Below are positions 1-8,740 of a stretch of DNA of 64,000 nt, piece after piece; position 1 is the stretch's first letter; each line of letters begins with the position of its first letter. The DNA lies in assembly GCA_041751425.1 (NCBI GenBank), contig JBGSXL010000008.1, positions 184,783 through 248,782 on the forward strand, read 5' to 3'. The DNA comes from JAVVEG01 sp041751425. Lineage in GTDB: Bacteria; Pseudomonadota; Gammaproteobacteria; Pseudomonadales; Pseudohongiellaceae. A program made the position numbers and the translations under genes. The notes under the pieces are model-generated. The model was given only the letters and a program-made list of their open reading frames with translations, was not told the DNA's origin and did no database searches.

Positions 1-1
1 T

Positions 2-133
2 CCCGACCTGAACGGCTTGGAGATGGATATGCAGTATTTTAGTGATCAGCGACCTGGCTATTATTGTTTTTCAAACGAAACTAAAGAGATGACAAGAGCT
101 GAGATAATGGAATTTTTTGCAAACGACATATAA
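2..133 (+). CDS. C-terminal end of an unrecognised protein (5' truncated by window edge)
   Basis: An open frame enters from the left edge and ends at TAA (131–133), giving about 43 residues that end in FFANDI. The frame is uninterrupted and hydrophilic, with several Met, Glu and aromatic residues. I recognise no domain in this tail. The next gene starts 75 bases later on the same strand. Function unknown. Confidence 0.5.
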   Translation, partial: PDLNGLEMDMQYFSDQRPGYYCFSNETKEMTRAEIMEFFANDI

Positions 134-207
134 CAAAAAACTCAAAGCAACCTCAGTTTTTCAAGTCAAGCATACTGCGGTCAGAATCACAAATAGCGGG
201 AATATAA

Positions 208-885
208 ATGATCAAATTACACGGTTTTTCTTCCAGCAATTACTACAACGTACCTAAACTCGCCCTTCTGGAGAAAGGCATAGCGTTTGAAGAAGTTTTG
301 TCTTACACCGGAGTAGGTCCAAAGTACAAACCCGAGTACCTCGCTAAAAGCCCTATGGGCAAGGTGCCGGCACTTGAAACAGTCGAAGGATTCATCAGCG
401 AATCTCGTGCAATTTTAGAGTACATCGAACGAGCATACCCGCAGCCTTCACTACTGCCAGCCACACCCTTTGGCATTGCTAAAGTGCAGGAGTTGTCACA
501 GTTCATCGAGCTTTACTTTGAGCTTGTCGCCCGCCGCCTGATTCCGAACCTCTTGGGCGGTACACAACCAAATCACGTTGTGTTGAAAGAAGTCGAGAAC
601 AGCCTCAATAAAGCTGTAGCAGCGCTGCCAAAACTTTCGACTTTTGAGAAGTTTGCCTGTGGCGACCAATTCACCCTGGCGGATATCGCGGCGATTTTGA
701 ACCTTCCCATCGTACGCAGCGTTGGCAAAGCGTTCCTGGGCAAGGATCCACTGTCAGAGGTGCCAGGATTGGATGCATACTGCATGCGTATGGAAGAAAG
801 ACCTCATGTTAAGAAAATTCGCGCTGATGCGGTAAATGATCGCCCACATTTCATGGCGCACCTGAAGGCGTTGTATGGGATTTAG
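208..885 (+). CDS. Glutathione S-transferase family protein
   Basis: The 225-residue length is usual for a cytosolic glutathione S-transferase, which conjugates or reduces substrates with glutathione. The N-terminal thioredoxin-like half (about 1–80) has a Ser/Asn-rich start where the catalytic residue usually lies, the cis-proline segment SPMGKVPALE (48–57), and the glutathione-binding ESRAI (65–69). An all-helical C-terminal domain follows, with FTLADIAA as the N-capping box. The ATG is preceded by GCGGGAA as a weak ribosome site. The gene stands alone between an unknown gene and a P-loop kinase, so context does not suggest a substrate. The class (beta, nu or other) cannot be told from reading alone. 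Confidence 0.85.
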   Translation: MIKLHGFSSSNYYNVPKLALLEKGIAFEEVLSYTGVGPKYKPEYLAKSPMGKVPALETVEGFISESRAILEYIERAYPQPSLLPATPFGIAKVQELSQFIELYFELVARRLIPNLLGGTQPNHVVLKEVENSLNKAVAALPKLSTFEKFACGDQFTLADIAAILNLPIVRSVGKAFLGKDPLSEVPGLDAYCMRMEERPHVKKIRADAVNDRPHFMAHLKALYGI

Positions 886-978
886 CAGAAACAGTAATGG
901 CAGGCCTCCGATAGCGTAGATGCCTCCACTACAAAGCCGCGCATGCTGGCGGCGTTATGCAATAGATAGAGGTAAAAA

Positions 979-1509
979 ATGAGCAAAGGAGTTTTGACTT
1001 TTTTCTGTGGGAAAATGGGAGCGGGGAAAACTACAAAATCACGTGAAATTGCCCAGACAAGGAATGCCGTATTACTCTCAGAAGATGAGTGGTTAGAGGC
1101 AATCTACCCCAAAAAAATTGCTTCTCTGGAAGACTATATTAAATACTCTGCTCAGCTTAAGCCTCCAATGAAGAAGCTGGTTCAATCGATCCTGGCTGCG
1201 GGAACAGATGTGGTGATGGACTTTCCCGCTAATACTATTCCGCAAAGAGAATGGTTCAAAAGCATTTTCTCAGAGATCCAAGCCTCTCATAATTTGATCT
1301 ACATCGATTTGCCAAATGATGTCTGCATAGAGCAGGTCGCTAAAAGACGCGCCGAACAGCCGGAGAGGATGGCAACTGACACGGTAGAGATGTTTGAGAA
1401 GGTTACAAAGCATTTTGTAGCACCCACATCTGATGAAGGTTTTAATACAACGTTGGTTGTGAAAAGTGCAGACAGGCAGGTCAATGTGCCAACGCACATT
1501 ATCCGTTGA
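979..1509 (+). CDS. Small P-loop kinase-like ATPase (AAA_33 / zeta-toxin-like fold)
   Basis: This 176-residue protein has a Walker A motif at residues 11–18 (GKMGAGKT) straight after an N-terminal beta strand. LSEDEWLEA follows at the place where related kinases bind substrate, and DVVMDFPANT resembles the second-strand aspartate region. A lid-like arginine-rich segment, VAKRRAEQPE, comes later. This arrangement is typical of AAA_33 or zeta-toxin-like small-molecule kinases, including antibiotic phosphotransferases and polynucleotide-kinase relatives. The ribosome site AGAGG lies 7 bases before the ATG. No antitoxin precedes it, so I do not call it a toxin. The substrate is unknown. Confidence 0.75.
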   Translation: MSKGVLTFFCGKMGAGKTTKSREIAQTRNAVLLSEDEWLEAIYPKKIASLEDYIKYSAQLKPPMKKLVQSILAAGTDVVMDFPANTIPQREWFKSIFSEIQASHNLIYIDLPNDVCIEQVAKRRAEQPERMATDTVEMFEKVTKHFVAPTSDEGFNTTLVVKSADRQVNVPTHIIR

Positions 1510-1605
1510 TACATTACCATGGGCGTTAAATACTCATCACCCCTCCTTGCAGTCAAATCGCCACCAGCATATGATCTGTATACGTTTCGTATATAAGGAT
1601 CTGCC

Positions 1606-1812
1606 ATGGGTATCGTTAAAATAAGTGATGAACTGCACGAAGAAATTCGCAAATCCAGTTCGGTAATGGTCCGTTCCATCAACGCACAAGCCGAATACTG
1701 GATAAAGATAGGCATGCTTGCGGAGGCAAATCCGAGCATGTCTTTCTCTCAGATTGTCAGCGCACAAATGAGGCATGCCGCTGTTGATATAAGGAAATTT
1801 GTCGGTGGCTGA
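1606..1812 (+). CDS. ParD-like antitoxin-family protein
   Basis: This 68-residue protein begins with a basic/hydrophobic MGIVKISDELHEEIRKSS segment like a ribbon-helix-helix DNA-binding unit. HAQAEYW-type sequence (NAQAEYWIKIGMLAEANP) follows, which I recognise from the ParD-like family found next to type I methionine aminopeptidases. AAGGA lies just before the ATG. Its 3' end overlaps the start of the map gene downstream, so the two are probably translationally coupled. No toxin of the ParE/RelE type lies nearby. A regulatory role on the map operon or a chaperone-like role towards Map are both inferences. Confidence 0.75.
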   Translation: MGIVKISDELHEEIRKSSSVMVRSINAQAEYWIKIGMLAEANPSMSFSQIVSAQMRHAAVDIRKFVGG

Positions 1813-2578
1813 CATGACCCTGAAAAATGCAGAAGAATTGCAAGTGATGCGCGAAGCCGGACAGCTTCTCGCATCTGTATTTGATTACCTCGACCAGCAA
1901 ATGCAAGTTGGTTTAACCACAATGGATGTCAACAATCTGGTTGAGCGATTTATCGTTGACCAGTTGCAGGCTCGTCCAGCCAGCAAGGGACAATACGGTT
2001 ATCAGTACGTGCTTAATTCTTCGGTCAATCATGTCGTCTGTCACGGCGTTCCTTCAGATAACCAGAAGCTTAGGTCCGGCGACATCGTCAATGTTGATAT
2101 CACGCTGGAGAAAGGTGGCTTCATCGCTGACTCCAGCAAAATGTACATGTTGGGTGATGTGTCGCCACTGGCGAAACGTCTGGTTGATAAAACCTATGAA
2201 GCCATGTGGGAAGGAATACGGGTTGTTAAACCTGGCGCCACATTGGGTGATGTTGGCTATGCGATACAGCGCTATGCCGAGAAGCATGGCTACTCCATTG
2301 TGCGTGAGTACTGCGGTCATGGCATTGGACGCGAGATGCATGAGGATCCCCAAGTGTTACATTATGGACAACCAGGAAAAGGGATGGCACTGCAGGAAGG
2401 CATGACATTCACAATCGAGCCGATGATCAACCAAGGAAAAGCGAAAGTAAAAATGAAGAAAGACGGCTGGACAGTCGTTACAAGTGACAAGAAATTGTCT
2501 GCACAATGGGAGCACACTATCGCGGTGACAGCGAATGGTTATGAAGTGCTCACGCTCCGGAATGAAGAACGTATTTAA
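1805..2578 (+). CDS. map: Type I methionine aminopeptidase (copy paired with ParD-like protein)
   Basis: The enzyme removes N-terminal Met from nascent proteins in the cytoplasm. All five metal ligands of the pita-bread fold are visible. Counting from the in-frame TTG at 1799, they are D100 (VNVD), D111 (IADSS), H174 (CGHGIG), E207 (TIEPM) and E238 (QWEHT). The length of about 257 residues matches the family. Possible starts are TTG 1799, GTG 1805 and ATG 1814. I chose GTG because AAGGA (1791–1795) sits 9 bases before it. Any of the three overlaps or abuts the end of the ParD-like gene. The N-terminal zinc-finger extension of eukaryotic enzymes is absent. A second, housekeeping map next to rpsB would be expected elsewhere in the genome. 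Confidence 0.93.
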   Translation: MADMTLKNAEELQVMREAGQLLASVFDYLDQQMQVGLTTMDVNNLVERFIVDQLQARPASKGQYGYQYVLNSSVNHVVCHGVPSDNQKLRSGDIVNVDITLEKGGFIADSSKMYMLGDVSPLAKRLVDKTYEAMWEGIRVVKPGATLGDVGYAIQRYAEKHGYSIVREYCGHGIGREMHEDPQVLHYGQPGKGMALQEGMTFTIEPMINQGKAKVKMKKDGWTVVTSDKKLSAQWEHTIAVTANGYEVLTLRNEERI

Positions 2579-2605
2579 TTAGTCTCCTTAATTCGAAAAT
2601 GATAT

Positions 2606-3505
2606 TTAATCGTCCGTGATACTGATTGACGGAGCTGCTGCCGCCGTAGCATTCAAGCTCGCCACTTTCTCCAACAAATTGCGCGCCAATTCATGATAGG
2701 CCTGTGCCACTTTCCCCTCGGGTTCGGCGACGACTATCGGTGTTCCATTATCGGTATTAACTCGGATGGCCAGATCCAGTGGCAACGATCCAATCACATT
2801 TACATCATAGTCGCGCGATAACTGTTCACCACCTCCGGTGCCAAATATTGCCTCGGCATGACCACAATTGGAACAAACATGAATGCTCATATTCTCGACA
2901 ACGCCGAGAATAGGGACATTCACCTTGCGGAACATCTCGATACCCTTACGGGCGTCCAATAGCGCAACGTCTTGCGGCGTTGTCACGATCACGGCACCGG
3001 TAATCACGACCGACTGGGACAGGCTGAGCTGAATGTCGCCCGTCCCTGGTGGCATGTCCACTATCAGGAAATCCAGATTTCCCCACAGTGTGTCGCGCAG
3101 CATCTGATTAAAGGCGCCAACAATCATGGGGGCACGCCACACCATTGCTGTATTTCCCTCTACCAGATAGCCCATGGAATTGGACTTGATACCATGGGCC
3201 ATGATGGGCTCCATGAATTTTTTATCGATAATACGTGGTCTGGTTCCTGACCTCACTCCAAGCATCATAGGCTGACTGGGGCCATAGATATCCGCATCCA
3301 GCAGACCAACGCTGTAACCTTGCTGGTGCAAAGCGACAGCGAGATTGACCGCGGTGGTGGATTTGCCCACGCCGCCTTTGCCGGACGCCACACAAATGAT
3401 ATGTTTTATCGAATCAAGTTTTTCCAAGAGACACTCTCTGGTTGTAAAGTTTTCGGAAGAGTCAAACCGGCCTGCATTATCCCTTACACTTGCAAAATAC
3501 TGCAA
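2606..3505 (-). CDS. apbC: Iron-sulfur carrier P-loop ATPase, Mrp/ApbC (NBP35) family
   Basis: This family carries and transfers Fe-S clusters to apoproteins in the cytosol. The deviant Walker A GKGGVGKST spans residues 42–50, DADIYGPSQP follows at 70–79, and the MPPGTGD switch is at 151–157. The paired cysteines that bind a bridging cluster are C211 and C214 (CSNC). The 299-residue protein lacks the N-terminal MIP18 (DUF59) domain of longer Mrp proteins, as in several gammaproteobacteria. It is transcribed leftwards and meets map tail to tail with a 27-base gap. The 5' side faces a secreted-protein gene. Confidence 0.93.
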   Translation of the reverse strand: MQYFASVRDNAGRFDSSENFTTRECLLEKLDSIKHIICVASGKGGVGKSTTAVNLAVALHQQGYSVGLLDADIYGPSQPMMLGVRSGTRPRIIDKKFMEPIMAHGIKSNSMGYLVEGNTAMVWRAPMIVGAFNQMLRDTLWGNLDFLIVDMPPGTGDIQLSLSQSVVITGAVIVTTPQDVALLDARKGIEMFRKVNVPILGVVENMSIHVCSNCGHAEAIFGTGGGEQLSRDYDVNVIGSLPLDLAIRVNTDNGTPIVVAEPEGKVAQAYHELARNLLEKVASLNATAAAAPSISITDD

Positions 3506-3539
3506 TCAAGACATAATCAGAACCTGACACAGTTACCTA

Positions 3540-4109
3540 TTGAAGCGGATAAAGAACGTTATGCCAAGGGCTATTCCCAGTTTGTTCTGCATGCTGCTGA
3601 GCAGCGCTGTAGCAGTGTCGCAAACCGCGATGGCTCAAACTCCTGCTCCTGGCAGCGAAGAGCTGCCAGTCAAGTACGCCATCTATTCAACGGCCTGGAG
3701 TGAGAGCAGCAATGCGGGTTTACGCATTGTTGCCAGAAATCAGGTGACTTATCCCATAGAACTGATTTCAGTGGCATTTCGCGATGAGAGCAGTGGTACT
3801 GAGACGCTGGTGGAAATGAACCTCAGCGTTCCGGCAGAAGCTTGGGGCGAAATTCAACTGCCCTATATCGAGTTGTTGTTTGGCAATGACTGCATCAATA
3901 AGACATTGCAGGATGACTGGCGTCTTGTTGAGATTTCCAATTACACTTTGAATCCTTCCGTCCGTGGGCTGATCATTCAGGACACCGATTCATTCCGCAT
4001 CTATCAGTGTGTTCGGTCCGTCTATACAACCTGGTCGGACCATGAAGGAACTCACCAGCAGGCCGAGTGGGTTTTGTATCACTATGAACGCAGACCTCTG
4101 GATAATTAG
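3540..4109 (+). CDS. Secreted protein of unknown function
   Basis: Residues 1–33 form a signal peptide with a basic start, the hydrophobic core FCMLLSSAVAV and a likely cleavage after AMA before QTPAPG. The mature part of about 155 residues looks beta-rich and has two cysteines (in DCINK and YQCVR) that could form a disulfide. I recognise no family. The frame opens with TTG at 3540; an ATG at 3561 also keeps most of the signal peptide, and neither has a clear ribosome site. The gene is divergent from apbC and followed by a strong bidirectional terminator. Confidence 0.65.
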   Translation: MKRIKNVMPRAIPSLFCMLLSSAVAVSQTAMAQTPAPGSEELPVKYAIYSTAWSESSNAGLRIVARNQVTYPIELISVAFRDESSGTETLVEMNLSVPAEAWGEIQLPYIELLFGNDCINKTLQDDWRLVEISNYTLNPSVRGLIIQDTDSFRIYQCVRSVYTTWSDHEGTHQQAEWVLYHYERRPLDN

Positions 4110-4126
4110 ATAGAAAATCTCATGCC

Positions 4127-4157
4127 AATAAAAAAGGGGCATCAGCCCCTTTTTTAT
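4127..4157. terminator. Bidirectional intrinsic terminator
   Basis: A-tract, GGGGC, loop ATCA, GCCCC and T-tract form a symmetrical stem of about 11 base pairs between two converging genes. With runs of A on the left and T on the right it can stop transcription from both the secreted-protein gene and hppA. Confidence 0.9.
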
Positions 4158-4179
4158 TATGCAGTATCATCGAATGGGA

Positions 4180-6330
4180 TCAACCACCAATCAAAATGCC
4201 ACCGTACTGCACGAAGAATGGTGCAAACACCAAACTCAGTATGGCAGACAGTTTGATCAGAATATTGAGTGATGGACCTGAAGTATCTTTCAAAGGATCA
4301 CCAACAGTATCACCGACTACCGCTGCCTTGTGAACTTCAGAACCCTTACCACCCAGATTGCCTGCTTCGATATATTTCTTGGCATTATCCCAGGCGCCGC
4401 CACTGTTGGAAGAAGCGATTGCAAGCACGCCACCAGTTACCAACGAGCCAGCCAGCATACCGGCAACAGCAGGCACACCAAACAGGAAGCCTACCACCAG
4501 CGGCGTACCCATAATCAGCACGCCGGGAGCAATCATTTCACGCAGAGCCGCTTTCGTGGAAATAGAAACACATTCCGCGTAATCCGGCTCGCCCGTACCT
4601 TCCATCAAACCCGGAATAGTATTGAATTGACGACGAACCTCTTCGATCATGTCAAACGCAGCTTTACCGACTGATTTCATCGTCATTGCAGTGAACAGGA
4701 ACGGCAACACCGCGCCCATAAACAAGCTGACGAATACCACAGGATCAAGCAGGTTGATGGAACCCAATAGATCGAAATCTGCACCTCTCTGTTCCTTCAT
4801 CAGGGTATCAGCACTGGTCAGGAAAGCAGCGAAAAGTGCCAAGGATGTCAGGATGGCCGCACCAATGGCAAAGCCTTTACCAATTGCGGCTGTGGTATTA
4901 CCTGCGGAGTCCAGAATGTCCGTACGTCGACGCACTTCCTTGTCCAGACCAACCATTTCCGCGATACCGCCTGCGTTGTCAGCTACCGGACCGTAGGCAT
5001 CAATTGTCAGCGCAATCACCAGCGTTCCCAGCATGCCCAATGACGCGATGGCAACACCATACATGCCACCCAGATCCCAGGAGATAAAAATACTTACGGC
5101 GATAGCGAGGTATGGCAATACCGTACTTTTATAACCCAGCGCGAGACCGTAGATGATGTTGGTTGCAGCTCCTGTTTCACAGGACTTAGCAACTTCACGC
5201 ACGGGAGCGTAGTTATCAGAAGTGTAGTAACCCGTCAGCAGACCCACTACCAGACCAGCAACCAATCCGGAGAGGAAGCAGCCATAAATTCCCAAGCTGG
5301 TGTATGTGGCACCACGTATCGCAAATTCAGCCGGAATAAACTGCATGGTGACGAAGTACATGGCAACTGCCATCAGCGCGCTGGAGATGATCAACAACTT
5401 CATCAGGGCAGGCGCCACATCGGTTTCCACTTTCACTTTCACGAAAAGCATGGTCAGCAAACTGATTGGGATACCCACGGCACTGATCAGAATCGGAAAC
5501 AGCAGTGCATCAACATTGCCGGCAAACACCACGGCACTGATCACCATCGCAGCACAGGTACTCTCGGCACAGGAGCCGAACAGGTCTGCACCCATACCCG
5601 CTACGTCGCCCACATTGTCGCCAACGTTATCTGCAATAACTGCCGGGTTGCGGGGATCGTCTTCAGGAATACCTTTTTCAACTTTGCCTACCAAGTCTGC
5701 GCCGACATCTGCTGCCTTGGTGAAAATACCCCCACCCACGCGAGCAAACAACGCGATGGTTGAACCACCCAGACCGAAACCGGCAATGATTTCCATCAGA
5801 ACGTGATTGGGCAGATCAGCAGGCAGCCAGGCCTTCATCACTACATAAACAATGATCAGTCCCATTGTGGCAAGGCCGACCAGAGCAAAGCCCATCACAG
5901 CACCGGAATGAAGCGCCACGTTGAAAGCATCACCGATCGAGTTTCTGGCTGATACAGTGGTACGCGCATTGCCCTGCGTTGCTACCATCATGCCGATATA
6001 GCCTGACGCAATGGAGATTATTCCACCGAACAGGAAAGCAACCGCTGTGTACATGCCCTCGCGCGTATCAGGCGTATGCTGATCATCGATTAGAATCGCG
6101 ATGATAGCGGCAAACACCAGCATGAAAATAGTAAGGAATTTGTATTCTTGTTTCAGGAAGGCCATGGCGCCCGTTGCAATCGCACCATGAATGAATCTCA
6201 GGCGGTCTTTTTGTTCACCTTCCAGACCCAGATCGAGAGGAACTCTCATGACCTGACGCAGGTAAAAATAAGCGACTCCCAAGCCGAAAAGTGATAGCAA
6301 AATCGTAATCGTTATTGTAATGCCAGGCAT
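4180..6330 (-). CDS. hppA: Membrane-bound ion-pumping pyrophosphatase, probably K+-dependent H+ type
   Basis: The enzyme couples hydrolysis of pyrophosphate to ion export across the inner membrane. The 716 residues carry about 16 membrane segments. The substrate site DVGADLVGK (208–216) and the DNVGDNVGDVAG block (234–245) are intact. The K+ site is GNTTAA (477–482), with Ala at 481 where K+-independent enzymes have Lys, so K+ dependence is predicted. The coupling glutamate is E256 in DLFGSCAES. This is the shifted position known from plant H+-pumping enzymes rather than the DLLES placement of sodium pumps, so I infer proton transport. It appears to be a single-gene unit ending at a shared terminator. 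Confidence 0.95.
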   Translation of the reverse strand: MPGITITITILLSLFGLGVAYFYLRQVMRVPLDLGLEGEQKDRLRFIHGAIATGAMAFLKQEYKFLTIFMLVFAAIIAILIDDQHTPDTREGMYTAVAFLFGGIISIASGYIGMMVATQGNARTTVSARNSIGDAFNVALHSGAVMGFALVGLATMGLIIVYVVMKAWLPADLPNHVLMEIIAGFGLGGSTIALFARVGGGIFTKAADVGADLVGKVEKGIPEDDPRNPAVIADNVGDNVGDVAGMGADLFGSCAESTCAAMVISAVVFAGNVDALLFPILISAVGIPISLLTMLFVKVKVETDVAPALMKLLIISSALMAVAMYFVTMQFIPAEFAIRGATYTSLGIYGCFLSGLVAGLVVGLLTGYYTSDNYAPVREVAKSCETGAATNIIYGLALGYKSTVLPYLAIAVSIFISWDLGGMYGVAIASLGMLGTLVIALTIDAYGPVADNAGGIAEMVGLDKEVRRRTDILDSAGNTTAAIGKGFAIGAAILTSLALFAAFLTSADTLMKEQRGADFDLLGSINLLDPVVFVSLFMGAVLPFLFTAMTMKSVGKAAFDMIEEVRRQFNTIPGLMEGTGEPDYAECVSISTKAALREMIAPGVLIMGTPLVVGFLFGVPAVAGMLAGSLVTGGVLAIASSNSGGAWDNAKKYIEAGNLGGKGSEVHKAAVVGDTVGDPLKDTSGPSLNILIKLSAILSLVFAPFFVQYGGILIGG

Positions 6331-6417
6331 CTTGCGGTATCCCCTGTTTGTTTTAGTTGTTGGACCGGCCGAACTGTAGCATACCCGTTAAAACAAACAA
6401 ACCCGGAGACGCTCCAG

Positions 6418-7035
6418 TTACTGCAAACCTGCTTCGCGAATTAGACTGTTCTTGCGCTCTTCCAGTTCAGCAATCAAGGACTTCTGTAATGGGTCAACCG
6501 GTCGCCCGTTTATATCCAGATTGTCGTATTTTGCCTGCTCGGAACTGAGCATCTGCAGCAGTTCCTCTGCGGCCGTAATAGCTTCTGCAAGCTTCTGGTT
6601 AGCGAGCGCCTGAGTCCTGGCCTGTTCTTCAGCGGCAGCAATCTCGCGTTCAAGCCGCGCTATCCTCTCCAGCTCCGCCTGACGCTGGCGCTGCTGGTCA
6701 GCTATTGCACGTAGACGTCGCTGCTCGGCCTCTGCTATTGCGCGCTGTGCGGCGGCCTCCTCCTCGCGAGCCCTGGCTTCCGCCTCTCTTTGCTGCTCTT
6801 CCTGTCTTTGCCGAGCCAACTCTTCACGTTGCAAAGCAACCTGGCGCTCCTGTGCGGCCCGCGCTATTGCTTCCCGTTGATCCGCCGCGTCCCGTTCAGC
6901 CTGAATCCGCATATCAATCTGTGCTTGTCTTGTATCTACTGCGGACCCACAGGCTGTTATCAACAAAGCCAGTGCGAGGCTCATCAGGCTACGCTGCAAC
7001 AATTTTATATTCGCAAATGTTAGCGTCTTGGTCAT
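6418..7035 (-). CDS. Coiled-coil lipoprotein of unknown function
   Basis: The N-terminus has a lipoprotein signal with the lipobox LITAC, so C29 is the probable lipidation site. Residues about 35–165 are almost entirely Ala, Arg, Glu and Gln in heptad-like order, predicting one long coiled coil. A short C-terminal part contains NGRPVDPLQKSLIAELEERK. The composition recalls TolA- or YbgF-like periplasmic rods, but no motif identifies it. It lies 87 bases upstream of hppA on the same strand. The ATG is preceded by GGGAGCC as a possible ribosome site. Confidence 0.65.
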   Translation of the reverse strand: MTKTLTFANIKLLQRSLMSLALALLITACGSAVDTRQAQIDMRIQAERDAADQREAIARAAQERQVALQREELARQRQEEQQREAEARAREEEAAAQRAIAEAEQRRLRAIADQQRQRQAELERIARLEREIAAAEEQARTQALANQKLAEAITAAEELLQMLSSEQAKYDNLDINGRPVDPLQKSLIAELEERKNSLIREAGLQ

Positions 7036-7292
7036 AAGAGTCTTGGCTCCCTGTAGGTGGCTAATCTCTGGATTCGGTTTGCCGGATCAACAGACCTGTA
7101 GCAGGAATACTTTATTAAACAACCCGGCAGGTCTTGTATGCGCGCTACTTTATACCGAAATTTGCCATCTTTGCCAGTAAAATCAGTTGATTCCGTGCAC
7201 TCTTGATAATTTTCACGGCGAATGCAGTTTATAATTCTGCGAGTCCTGCTAAGCTGTGAAGCTTCAATCGACCTCTATCTGAACGTTATGGC

Positions 7293-8672
7293 ATGAAGCA
7301 AGTTCCCATTGACCAACCAAAGTCGACGGCAGCGTCAACCGCCGCCGATAGCAATGTGCGGAAAGGACTACGCGTCTTGTTTGGCTTTCTGTGCCTCCTG
7401 CTTGTCGTGTTGGCGACAATGGCTCTGCAAATACGTCCAAGTGTGACTCCCCCACTAAGTTTGAGTAGCGCGGAAACCCGACAATTGGAGGAGTTGATTG
7501 TCGATAACAGCCCCTCGCAGTTTACGGACTCGGGCGATCGGCTGATGACCTTCACTGCTGAAGAACTCAATTTGCTGGCGGCATTTGGCAGTCGGAATGT
7601 CTCTCAGTTGGAAGGCATGGCGGCCGAGATCAGCGTGACTGACTCCATTGCCACTTTGCACCTGAGCACCCCATGGCCGTCACGCTATTTGCCTTTCTAT
7701 CTGAATCTGCGTCTTGAGATCGCCCAGGCCGGTGAGAATCTGCAGTTGAGAAAACTGCATGCTGGCGATTTGCGTTTACCGCGCTTTACAGTCGAAGTAC
7801 TCGCGAGGCAATTTCAGCGTGAACTGGAAAGGCTGGCTCTGGATTATCAGGAAGTAGCGGATCTGCAACAGAGCATCCGGCATCTGGAAATAACCGGTGA
7901 TGTCGTACGCATGCAATTGCAATGGGAGCCGCAATTGCTGACCGCGCTGCGCACTCAGGCGCAGCAACTATTCATAAGTGTAGAAGATCGCAATCGCATT
8001 CTGCATTATTACGCGCTGATCAAGGAAATTTCTGAACAAGATCCTGAGGTACGTACAACATCATTGCATACCTTTATCGCCCCCATGTTTAAGGAGGCGA
8101 TAGCCCTTACTGCGCAAGGCAGCGATCCGATAGCTGAGAACCGAACCTTGCTGCAAACACTTTCACTTTATGTCAACTATATGCCGATTGAGCAATTGGT
8201 GAGCGCACTACCAGATTCGTGGGATGAACGGCCAAGACGTATGACAGTGACACTGCAACGCCGCAATGATCTGAGCCAGCATTTCGTTTTGGCTTCGGCC
8301 ATTGCTGCCTCGGCTGGCGCCGGAGTTGCGGAGGTGCTGTCTAACAGCAAGGAAGTTCATGATGCCCGCTTCGGCAGCGGTTTCAGTTTCAGTGACATGA
8401 CAGCCAATCTAGCCGGCATGGCGTTGGGCGCCGCCGTCTCGGTCAACGCGGAAAACGCCCGGGTCATGCAGGAGCGCATGGCCGCCGCAAGCTCTGAGCT
8501 CGACTATATGCCAGACATAGGTCGCGACAACAGTGGACTGTCTGAACAGGATTTTGCGGATATGTTCAATGACCGTAACGATCCCCGTTACCTGGCCAGA
8601 ATCCGTTCGGTGGAACAGCAGGTTGCAGCTTTACCTGTATATGACACCACTGTCTTTGAAAATGCTCAGTAA
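7293..8672 (+). CDS. Inner-membrane-anchored protein of unknown function
   Basis: This 459-residue protein has one membrane segment near the N-terminus (about 28–48), so most of it should face the periplasm. The middle is rich in Leu and Gln with alternating amphipathic stretches. The C-terminal part has HFVLASAIAASAGAG, then SKEVHDARFGSGFS and DMTANLAGMALGA. The pattern KE–x2–D–x2–FGSGFS–x2–D–x2–AN–x–AG is like the DUF2279/YfiM lipoprotein fingerprint, which suggests a related module fused to a longer anchored protein. That resemblance is from memory. It is divergent from the coiled-coil lipoprotein gene and followed by a PLP enzyme gene 68 bases on. Confidence 0.6.
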   Translation: MKQVPIDQPKSTAASTAADSNVRKGLRVLFGFLCLLLVVLATMALQIRPSVTPPLSLSSAETRQLEELIVDNSPSQFTDSGDRLMTFTAEELNLLAAFGSRNVSQLEGMAAEISVTDSIATLHLSTPWPSRYLPFYLNLRLEIAQAGENLQLRKLHAGDLRLPRFTVEVLARQFQRELERLALDYQEVADLQQSIRHLEITGDVVRMQLQWEPQLLTALRTQAQQLFISVEDRNRILHYYALIKEISEQDPEVRTTSLHTFIAPMFKEAIALTAQGSDPIAENRTLLQTLSLYVNYMPIEQLVSALPDSWDERPRRMTVTLQRRNDLSQHFVLASAIAASAGAGVAEVLSNSKEVHDARFGSGFSFSDMTANLAGMALGAAVSVNAENARVMQERMAAASSELDYMPDIGRDNSGLSEQDFADMFNDRNDPRYLARIRSVEQQVAALPVYDTTVFENAQ

Positions 8673-8740
8673 GGGAAACACGTGTTGCGAACTTTTCAGC
8701 CGCTACGAAAAATACATTGTTTAGCAGGAAATAATTTGTC

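Noticed and set aside
886..1531. Integron attC-like boxes: GGCGGCGTTATGC near 958 and GGGCGTTAAAT near 1531, with an imperfect inverted arm AACGCACAT / ATGGGCGTT (1491–1499, 1519–1527)
   Set aside because: The first box has no matching left arm and does not fit GTTRRRY exactly; the second has arms too close and is partly a local palindrome. No integrase and no repeated sites are present, so cassette origin for the first genes is not supported.
1299..1739. Minus-strand frame of 146 codons across the kinase and ParD-like genes
   Set aside because: It is antisense to two well-supported genes and has no domain or ribosome site.
3320..3703. Plus-strand frame of 127 codons across the apbC start and the secreted-protein gene
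   Set aside because: It is antisense to the ApbC P-loop region and out of frame with the signal-peptide protein; composition is not protein-like.
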